Source: Microvirgula aerodenitrificans DSM 15089 | Lineage (GTDB): Bacteria > Pseudomonadota > Gammaproteobacteria > Burkholderiales > Aquaspirillaceae | NCBI RefSeq assembly: GCF_000620105.1 | Contig: NZ_JHVK01000001.1 | Coordinates: 186,001-250,000 of the forward strand | DNA length: 64,000 nucleotides | Direction of reading: 5' to 3' | In this document: one piece after another, positions 57,954 through 64,000 of the stretch | How positions within the stretch are numbered: position 1 is the stretch's first letter | How the letters are laid out: each line of letters opens with the position of its first letter | Translations under genes and position numbers: made by a program | The notes under the pieces: generated by a model | The model's database searches: none | What the model was told of the DNA's origin: nothing | The model's input: only the letters and a program-made list of their open reading frames with translations

Positions 57954-59876
57954 TTACTGGCCGCGCAGGAACAGCCCGTCCAGCTCTTTCATGCTCAGTT
58001 GCCGCCAGGTCGGCCGGCCGTGGTTGCACTGGTCGGAGCGTTCGGTGGCTTCCATGTCGCGCAGCAGCGCGTTCATTTCGGTCAGCGTCAGCGGCCGGTT
58101 GGCGCGGACTGCGCCATGGCAGGCCATGGTGGCCAGCATCTCGTCGCGGCGGGCGGTAATCGCCTCGCTGGCGCCGAGCTCGCGCACTTCGGCCAGCGTG
58201 GCCCGCGCCAGCGATACCGGGTCGGCATCAGCCAGCAGCGCCGGGCGGGCGCGGACCGCCAGCTGCGCCGGGCCGAGCACGGTCAGCTCGAAGCCCAGCC
58301 TTGCCAGCAGTTCGGCCTGGTCGGCGGCGGTGGCGACTTCAAAGCGGTCGGCCGGGAAGGTGACCGGAATCAGCAGCGGCTGGTTCGGCAGCCCGTCGCG
58401 GTCGAACGCGCGCTTCAGCCGTTCGTAGACAATGCGTTCGTGTGCCGCGTGCATGTCGACGATGATCAGCCCGGCGGCGTTTTGTGCCAGCACGTAGACG
58501 CCATGCAACTGGGCAATGGCGAAGCCCAGCGGCGGCAGGGTGTCGTCGCCGGTTGTCAGTGCCGGCGCCGGCGCGAGCGGCGAGCCGGTCTGTGGTGCTG
58601 GCGCATCGCCGTCATCGCTGCCGGCGGGCCGGACGCCGGCACTGGCGCGTTCCCGGGATTCGATGTCGCCGAACAGCAGGCGGTAGGTGTCCAGCCCGCC
58701 TTCGGCCGCTTTCAGGTCCAGCGGCCGGGTGCCGCCGCGATAGGCGAAGCCGGTACTGCCATTGCCGCCTGCACTGTAGTGTGGCGTCGGCGAGGCCGTG
58801 TCGGGCCGGATGGCGGGGGCGTCGGTATCGGGGGCATCGGTATCGGCCGGGCGGTCATCGCCGGTGTCGGCCTGGCCGGCTTCCCGGGTGCGGGTGGTCG
58901 CCAGCCGCCGGTTGACGGCATGGAACACGAACTGGTGCACGGCCTGGGATTCGCGGAAGCGCACTTCGACCTTGGTCGGATGCACATTGACGTCGACCGC
59001 TTCCGGCGGCACGCGCAGGAACAGCGCGTAGCATGGCTGGCGTTCATGGTGCAGCACGTCGCGGTAGGCCTGGCGCACGGCATGCGCCAGCAGCTTGTCG
59101 CGGACGAAACGGCCATTGACGAAGCAGTACTGCGCATCCCGGCCGGCCTTGCTCAGTGATGGCGAGGCAGCGAACCCGGCGATGGCCAGCGGGCCGGCCG
59201 CTTCGTCGATATCCAGAGCCGCGGCAACGAAGTCCTTGCCCAGCAGCCGGCCGACCCGGTCGGCCAGCGACTCGGACGGCAGCCGGTTCACCACCCGGCC
59301 ATTGTGGCGCAGCAGGAATTCGACATGCGGGTAGGCGAGGGCGACGCGCTCGAACACGGTTGCGCAGTGGGCGAATTCGGTCGATTCGCTTTTCAGGAAT
59401 TTGCGCCGCGCCGGGGTGTTGAAATAGATGTCGGCCACTTCGACCGTGGTGCCCGGGGCGTGGGCGGCCGGTTCCGGTGCTTCCAGTGTGCCGTCCAGTG
59501 CCGAGACCGACCAGGCGTGTTCACTGTCGGCAGTGCGGCTGACCAGTGTCATCCGCGAGACCGAAGCGATGCTGGCCAGACCTTCGCCACGGAAACCGAG
59601 CGTGGACACCTGCTCCAGATCGTCCAGTGACGAGATCTTGCTGGTGGCGTGGCGGTGCAGCGCCAGTGACAGGTCGTCCTGGCTGATGCCGTTGCCGTCG
59701 TCGTTGACCCGGATCAGCTGGATGCCGCCCTGGCCAAGGTCGACGGTGATGCGGCTGGCGTCGGCGTCGAGGCTGTTCTCCAGCAGTTCCTTCAGCGCCG
59801 ACGCCGGCCGTTCCACCACCTCGCCGGCGGCAATCTGGTTGACGAGATGGTCGGGCAGGCGGTGGATGCGGGACAT
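57954..59876 (-). CDS. mutL: DNA mismatch repair protein MutL
   Basis: The 640-residue protein has the GHKL ATPase domain (MSRIHRLPDHLVNQIAAGEVVERPASALKELLENSLDADA; STLGFRGEGLASIASVS) and the S5-like domain (VDVNVHPTKVEVRF). A long Pro/Ala/Asp-rich linker (about 330-450) joins a C-terminal dimer domain. There, DMHAAHERIVYE (474-485), ACHGAVRAN and CNHGRPT resemble the endonuclease motifs that E. coli MutL lacks, so methyl-independent nicking is likely. The first motif has M in place of the usual Q. No mutS or miaA is adjacent, though miaA commonly follows mutL. Confidence 0.95.
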   Translation of the reverse strand: MSRIHRLPDHLVNQIAAGEVVERPASALKELLENSLDADASRITVDLGQGGIQLIRVNDDGNGISQDDLSLALHRHATSKISSLDDLEQVSTLGFRGEGLASIASVSRMTLVSRTADSEHAWSVSALDGTLEAPEPAAHAPGTTVEVADIYFNTPARRKFLKSESTEFAHCATVFERVALAYPHVEFLLRHNGRVVNRLPSESLADRVGRLLGKDFVAAALDIDEAAGPLAIAGFAASPSLSKAGRDAQYCFVNGRFVRDKLLAHAVRQAYRDVLHHERQPCYALFLRVPPEAVDVNVHPTKVEVRFRESQAVHQFVFHAVNRRLATTRTREAGQADTGDDRPADTDAPDTDAPAIRPDTASPTPHYSAGGNGSTGFAYRGGTRPLDLKAAEGGLDTYRLLFGDIESRERASAGVRPAGSDDGDAPAPQTGSPLAPAPALTTGDDTLPPLGFAIAQLHGVYVLAQNAAGLIIVDMHAAHERIVYERLKRAFDRDGLPNQPLLIPVTFPADRFEVATAADQAELLARLGFELTVLGPAQLAVRARPALLADADPVSLARATLAEVRELGASEAITARRDEMLATMACHGAVRANRPLTLTEMNALLRDMEATERSDQCNHGRPTWRQLSMKELDGLFLRGQ

Positions 59877-59917
59877 GCGGGCTCCGGCGGAACGGCAGAA
59901 AACGCGATTTTACCGGC

Positions 59918-60556
59918 TTAGCGCAGCCGGCGTATGCGCCACAGTTCGATCAGGCCGGGCAGGAAGGACACAAAGACGATGGCGACGATCAGCAGCGACA
60001 GATTGCTGCGGATGACCGGCAGGTTGCCGAACAGATAACCGGCGTAGCAGATGCCGGCGACCCAGAGCACGGCGCCGACCAGATTGAAGCTGAGGAATTT
60101 GCGATAACCCATGCCGCCGATGCCGGCCACAAACGGCGCGAAGGTGCGCACGATCGGCACGAAGCGCGCCAGGATGATGGTCTTGCCGCCATGGCGGGCG
60201 TAGAAGTCGTGGGTTTTTTCCAGATACGCGCGACGGAACACGCGCGAATCCGGATTGCTGAACAGCCGGTGGCCGAAATACTTGCCGATCTGGTAATTGA
60301 CCGTGTCGCCGATCACGGCGGCGGCGATCAGCGTGATCACCAGCAGGTGGACATCCATGCCGCCCAGCGCGGCAATGGCGCCGGCGACGAACAGCAGCGA
60401 ATCACCGGGCAGGAACGGCATCACCACCAGCCCGGTTTCACAGAATACGATCAGGAACAGGATCAGGTAGATCCACGGCCCGTAGGCGGCGACCAGCTCG
60501 GTCAGGTGCACATCGATATGGAGGATGAAATCGATGATGAAGCTGATGAATTCCAT
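59918..60556 (-). CDS. DedA-family membrane protein
   Basis: From ATG 60556 ([21 protein letters not shown]) the product has 212 residues; a GTG at 60565 would add three. It shows DedA features: [51 protein letters not shown] and [22 protein letters not shown], with about five membrane helices. DedA proteins help recycle or flip lipid carriers such as undecaprenyl phosphate and maintain envelope energy. It lies on the same strand between secF and mutL. Confidence 0.92.
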   Translation of the reverse strand: MEFISFIIDFILHIDVHLTELVAAYGPWIYLILFLIVFCETGLVVMPFLPGDSLLFVAGAIAALGGMDVHLLVITLIAAAVIGDTVNYQIGKYFGHRLFSNPDSRVFRRAYLEKTHDFYARHGGKTIILARFVPIVRTFAPFVAGIGGMGYRKFLSFNLVGAVLWVAGICYAGYLFGNLPVIRSNLSLLIVAIVFVSFLPGLIELWRIRRLR

Positions 60557-60627
60557 GGGGCGCACCGGGGAAAAAGACGGACTGTGCCAGTCCGGAGCTT
60601 AAGGATGAATGAATGAGCGGCATGCAA

Positions 60628-60651
60628 AACGTGCGGCCGCAGCCGCACGTT
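60628..60651 (-). terminator. Hairpin downstream of secF
   Basis: A 10-bp stem AACGTGCGGC/GCCGCACGTT (60628-60637, 60642-60651) with loop CGCA is followed on the minus strand by TTTT overlapping the stem end. It starts 48 bases after the secF stop. Confidence 0.65.
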
Positions 60652-60698
60652 CACACTGCCGATAACCCCGCCCGGAAGCGCGGACGAGCGCAGCGGGG

Positions 60699-61694
60699 TC
60701 AGACGACCGCTTCTTCCTTCGGCTTGACCGGCTTGATCATGTGCTCGCGCGATACGCCGAGCGCCAGTGCGATCGGGCTGGCCACCAGCACCGACGAGTA
60801 GATGCCGAACACGATGCCGATGGTCAGCGCCATGGCGAAGCCGTGCAGTGCCGGGCCGCCGAAGAACAGCATCGACAGCACCATCATTTCGGTCGAACCG
60901 TGGGTGATGATGGTCCGGCTCATGGTTGCGGTAATGGCGTTGTCGATGATTGCCGCCGTGCTCTTGCCGCGCATGCCCGGCTTGCGGAAGTTTTCCCGGA
61001 TCCGGTCGAACACCACCACCGATTCGTTGACCGAGTAGCCAAGTACCGCCAGCACCGCCGCCAGCACCGTCAGCGAGAACTCCCACTGGAACAGCGCGAA
61101 GCAGCCGAGAATGATCACCACGTCATGCATGTTGGCAATCACGGCCGCGACGGCGAAGCGCCACTCGAAGCGCACGGCCAGGTAGGCGATGATGCCGAGG
61201 CAGACGATGGTCAGCGCGGTCAGGCCGTGAGTCACCAGTTCTTCGCCGACCTGCGGGCCGACGAACTCGACCTTGCGCATCTCGACCTGGTCACCGCCGG
61301 ACTTCAGTGCCGTCAGCACCTCGTTGGAGACCTGGGCCGACGTGCGGTCCTTGATGTTCGGCAGGCGGATCAGCACGTCGCGCGAGGTGCCGAGCATCTG
61401 CACCACCGGGTCACCGATATGCAGGCCGTCGATCTGGGTACGGATCTTTTCCGGTTGCGCTGCCTGCTGGTACTGGACTTCCATCACCGTACCGCCGGTG
61501 AATTCGACCGAGTAGTTCAGGCCCTTGGCGTACAGGAAGAAGACGGCGGCGAGGAAGGTCAGCAGCGAGATGAGCGTGGTCACCTTGCCGTAGCTCATGA
61601 AGCGGATGTCGTGCTTCAGGAAGTGCTTCATCCACCACGGATGTTTGCCGGCCGGGGCCGGCGTCTTGCTGTCTTGCATGAATGAGGTTTCCAT
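60699..61694 (-). CDS. secF: Protein translocase subunit SecF
   Basis: I chose ATG 61694 (METSFMQDSK); ATG 61679 is an alternative. The 331-residue protein has an N-terminal helix after HDIRFMSYGKVTTLISLLTF, the large periplasmic part with SVEFTGGTVMEV, and five more helices including IANMHDVVIILGCFALF and VFDRIRENFRKP, the SecD/SecF family signature. It assists proton-driven protein export with SecD. secD is not upstream on this strand: the neighbour is a Yip1 protein, so secD and secF are not in the usual tandem here. Confidence 0.93.
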   Translation of the reverse strand: METSFMQDSKTPAPAGKHPWWMKHFLKHDIRFMSYGKVTTLISLLTFLAAVFFLYAKGLNYSVEFTGGTVMEVQYQQAAQPEKIRTQIDGLHIGDPVVQMLGTSRDVLIRLPNIKDRTSAQVSNEVLTALKSGGDQVEMRKVEFVGPQVGEELVTHGLTALTIVCLGIIAYLAVRFEWRFAVAAVIANMHDVVIILGCFALFQWEFSLTVLAAVLAVLGYSVNESVVVFDRIRENFRKPGMRGKSTAAIIDNAITATMSRTIITHGSTEMMVLSMLFFGGPALHGFAMALTIGIVFGIYSSVLVASPIALALGVSREHMIKPVKPKEEAVV

Positions 61695-61817
61695 CGTTAG
61701 GCGGCATCGGGCCGCATGCAGGCGGCGAACACGTCGCCACCGACAGAAAATCAGCCGGGTATGGTAGCACAGGGCCGTCGGCACATTGCTGACGGCCAGC
61801 TGATGCCGGCAGGGTTT

Positions 61818-62423
61818 TTACGGCAGTGCCGCATCGTCGGCACTGCCGCCGTCATCGCCGGATGACGAGGACGACGACACGGATGCCGCCATGTCGGCCG
61901 GCAGGTCGATCCAGCCGGCCGAGACGCCGACGCTCAGCATCAGCGACATCACCAGGATCGACACCGGCGCGAACAGCAGGATGCCGGCGATCACCCGGCC
62001 GCGCGACAGGCCGCTGATCAGGGTCAGCGAGCGCATCAGCAGCAGGATCGAATAGACCGACAGCGCGAAGTTCAGCCCCTGGCTGACATCCGGCGGCAGC
62101 CAGCTGGTCAGCGGCGTCAGCAACTGCGGGGCGTAGGTCAGCACGATCAGGCCGAACAGCGGTGCCGGCCGTTCCCAGCCGGCGTGCTTCATCCAGCCGC
62201 CGATAAACACCATGAACAGCAGCGTTTCCGCCCAGGTCAGGATGATGAAGAACAGCATCCGCGTGCCGGCGCCGGCCACGAAGCCGACCGCCTCGTTGCT
62301 GGCGGCCGAGGTGATGCCGACCAGCGTCAGCAGCAGCGCACTCTGCCAGAACGGATACTGGTAGGCCTCCAGCGTCCAGATGCGGAAGCGGGCCAGTTCC
62401 AGCGCGTCGTCGATCAGTCGCAT
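61818..62423 (-). CDS. Yip1-family membrane protein
   Basis: The 201-residue product has about five membrane helices (near 30-48, 57-75, 85-110, 125-145, 150-172) and a C-terminal tail that is Ser/Asp-rich (SSSSSSGDDGGSADDAALP). The N-terminal ALELARFRIWTLEAYQYPFW is typical of bacterial Yip1 proteins. Function is unestablished. Its start overlaps the purU stop by one base (TGATG), indicating translational coupling, and secF follows at 124 bases. Confidence 0.87.
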   Translation of the reverse strand: MRLIDDALELARFRIWTLEAYQYPFWQSALLLTLVGITSAASNEAVGFVAGAGTRMLFFIILTWAETLLFMVFIGGWMKHAGWERPAPLFGLIVLTYAPQLLTPLTSWLPPDVSQGLNFALSVYSILLLMRSLTLISGLSRGRVIAGILLFAPVSILVMSLMLSVGVSAGWIDLPADMAASVSSSSSSGDDGGSADDAALP

Positions 62424-63283
62424 CAGTCGAACACGACCGTCTTGTTGCAGTACGACAGCACGCGGTTGTCCACATGCCAGCGCACGGCGCGCGACAGCAC
62501 GACCTTTTCCAGATCGCGGCCTTTTTCGATCAGCGCGTCGACCGCGTCGCGGTGCGAAATGCGGGCCACTTCCTGCTCGATGATCGGGCCTTCGTCGAGA
62601 TCCTGGGTTACATAGTGGCTGGTGGCGCCGATCAGCTTCACGCCGCGGGCGTGGGCGCGATGGTACGGTTTGGCGCCGTCGAAGGCCGGCAGGAAACTGT
62701 GGTGGATATTGATGACGCGGTTCGGGTAGCGACGGACGAAGTCGGCCGACAGCACCTGCATGTAGCGCGCCAGCACCACGAAATCGATACCGGCTTCTTC
62801 CAGCAGGCGGAACTGCTCGGCTTCGGCTTCGGCCTTGTTGTCGCGGGTGACCGGCACGACATGGAACGGAATGCCGTTGAACTCGACCAGCCGGCGGCAG
62901 TCTTCATGATTCGAGATCACCAGCGGGATGTCGCAGCCGAGCTCGCCGATGCGCCAGCGGTGCAGCAGGTCGACCAGGCAGTGCTCGTACTTCGACACGA
63001 AGATCGCCATCCGCGGCTTGCGCGACGACAGCGACACGTTCCAGTCCATCCGGTGCTCGTCGGCGATCGGCTGGAACGCGGCGGCAAAGCTTTCCATCGG
63101 CAGGGTGAAACCGTCCAGATCCCATTCCACGCGCATCAGGAACAGGTTCTCGCCGGCATCCTGATGCTGGTCGGCATGCAGGATGTTGGCGTTGTAGGTC
63201 ATCAGGAAATTGGCGATGGCCGCGACCAGACCCTTCTGGTCCGGGCAGCTCATCAACAGCGTGGCGGAATGTTGTTCGCTCAT
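62423..63283 (-). CDS. purU: Formyltetrahydrofolate deformylase
   Basis: From ATG 63283 ([20 protein letters not shown]) the product has 286 residues: an ACT domain (about 5-85), then a formyltransferase-like domain with [27 protein letters not shown], and [44 protein letters not shown]. PurU hydrolyses 10-formyl-THF to THF and formate, balancing one-carbon pools. It is adjacent to folD on the same strand, another one-carbon gene, and translationally coupled to the Yip1 gene. Confidence 0.95.
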   Translation of the reverse strand: MSEQHSATLLMSCPDQKGLVAAIANFLMTYNANILHADQHQDAGENLFLMRVEWDLDGFTLPMESFAAAFQPIADEHRMDWNVSLSSRKPRMAIFVSKYEHCLVDLLHRWRIGELGCDIPLVISNHEDCRRLVEFNGIPFHVVPVTRDNKAEAEAEQFRLLEEAGIDFVVLARYMQVLSADFVRRYPNRVINIHHSFLPAFDGAKPYHRAHARGVKLIGATSHYVTQDLDEGPIIEQEVARISHRDAVDALIEKGRDLEKVVLSRAVRWHVDNRVLSYCNKTVVFD

Positions 63284-63304
63284 GATCAATCTGTATAAAT
63301 GCAC

Positions 63305-63331
63305 GACGGGCTGCCCGAAAAGCAGCCCGTC
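63305..63331 (-). terminator. Hairpin between folD and purU
   Basis: GACGGGCTGC (63305-63314) and GCAGCCCGTC (63322-63331) are perfect complements around CCGAAAA. It starts 32 bases after the folD stop on the minus strand. No T run follows immediately, so termination would be partial. Confidence 0.55.
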
Positions 63332-63362
63332 TCAATATCGTAAGGCGGGAGTGCGCGCGAGG

Positions 63363-64000
63363 TTACGCGTTGCGGTTGGCGGCGTCGAGGGTGTTCTGCA
63401 GCAGCGTGGCGACGGTCATCAGGCCCACGCCACCCGGCACCGGCGTGATCCAGCTCGCGCGTTCGCGCGCGGCGTCGAAATCGACGTCGCCGGCCAGCTT
63501 GCCGTTGTCGAGGCGGTTGATGCCGACGTCAATGACCACGGCGCCCGGCTTGATCCAGTCACCCTTGACGAAATGCGGGATGCCGACGGCGGCAACGACC
63601 AGGTCGGCGTCGCGCACCCTGGCCGGCAGGTCGCGGGTCTGGCTGTGGCAGATGGTCACGGTGGCGCGTTCCATCAGCAGTTCCAGCGCCATCGGCCGGC
63701 CGACGATATTCGACTGGCCGATCACCACGGCATTCATGCCCTTCACGTTGATGCCGGTGTGTTCGAGCATGATCATCACCCCGCGCGGCGTGCACGGGCG
63801 CATCAGCGGCATCTTCACCAGCAGACGACCCATGTTGTACGGGTGGAAACCGTCGACGTCCTTGTGCGGCGCAATGCGCTCGATCACGGTTTCCGACGCG
63901 ATGTGCTCCGGCAGCGGCAGCTGCACCAGAATGCCGTCGACGTCGTCGCGTGCATTCAACTGGTCGATCAGTGCCAGCAGCTCGGCTTCGGTGGTGGTGG
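63363..64000 (-). CDS. folD: Methylenetetrahydrofolate dehydrogenase/cyclohydrolase (5' end missing)
   Basis: The frame is open to the right end of the window, so the first 70 or so residues are missing; no complete start is seen. The remaining part includes [31 protein letters not shown], the NAD(P) motif [28 protein letters not shown], and the C-terminal [19 protein letters not shown]. The bifunctional enzyme makes 10-formyl-THF from 5,10-methylene-THF with NADP+. It is upstream of purU, which acts on the same pool. A catalytic lysine region lies beyond the window. Confidence 0.95.
   Translation of the reverse strand, partial: TTTEAELLALIDQLNARDDVDGILVQLPLPEHIASETVIERIAPHKDVDGFHPYNMGRLLVKMPLMRPCTPRGVMIMLEHTGINVKGMNAVVIGQSNIVGRPMALELLMERATVTICHSQTRDLPARVRDADLVVAAVGIPHFVKGDWIKPGAVVIDVGINRLDNGKLAGDVDFDAARERASWITPVPGGVGLMTVATLLQNTLDAANRNA

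Overview
This is a 64 kb, high-GC, gene-dense chromosomal window from a betaproteobacterium. The housekeeping proteins (GuaB, UvrC, PgsA, ArgS, MutL, SecF, PurU, FolD) look like those of Neisseriales, and a Chromobacteriaceae-type host is my best inference. No taxonomic search was possible. There are about 61 protein genes, two decayed genes and four tRNA genes. I saw no insertion sequence, prophage structural gene or CRISPR array. The first gene (ppx) and the last (folD) are cut by the window ends.

Layout. 1-2.4 kb: ppx and corA. 2.4-6.5 kb: a regulatory patch with two tandem paralogous HTH proteins, a Ner-like HTH protein, an RcsB/NarL-like response regulator and a REC-EAL phosphodiesterase. 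6.5-12.5 kb: a DctBD two-component pair and a sulfonate/nitrate-type ABC importer. 12.7-16 kb: an FAD oxidoreductase, an HMG-CoA-lyase relative that has lost its active site, and astE. 16-20.5 kb: guaB divergent from uvrC-pgsA-tRNA(Gly)-tRNA(Gly)-tRNA(Cys), a layout resembling that of E. coli. 20.5-22.5 kb: an N-terminally extended UmuD without umuC, and an aldo-keto reductase. 22.7-28.7 kb: an iron-starvation-type locus of ECF sigma factor, FecR, STN-type TonB receptor and a DUF1566/di-haem peroxidase fusion. 28.9-36 kb: GIY-YIG protein, tRNA(Asn), class 1A pyrD, H-NS, PAS-GGDEF-EAL, ygfZ and argS. 36-44.4 kb: AhpD-like/DUF2892 pair, LysR/RidA divergent pair, copper chaperone, TonB, thiopurine methyltransferase, fatty-acid desaturase, DUF945 and CHAD proteins. 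44.5-50.4 kb: cysK, then an AcoR-type sigma-54 activator divergent from aldehyde and alcohol dehydrogenases behind a clear -24/-12 promoter. 50.4-57.9 kb: DnaQ-like exonuclease with a cNMP/CBS/DUF294 protein, a serine/threonine dehydratase-like enzyme, an Lrp/GST divergent pair, a PIN-domain toxin-antitoxin module lying against a broken DUF2269-DUF4166 operon, and benE. 57.9-64 kb: mutL, dedA, secF, yip1, purU and folD.

How the parts fit. Several units pair a regulator with divergent targets and a visible operator: LysR/ridA, Lrp/GST and AcoR/ald-adh. The most unusual units are the FecIR-TonB-peroxidase operon, the degenerate HMG-CoA lyase, the UmuD gene with a long palindrome touching its start codon, and the tandem HTH genes that share an upstream repeat. 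Everything was read by eye. Family assignments rest on recognised motifs and not on a database search.
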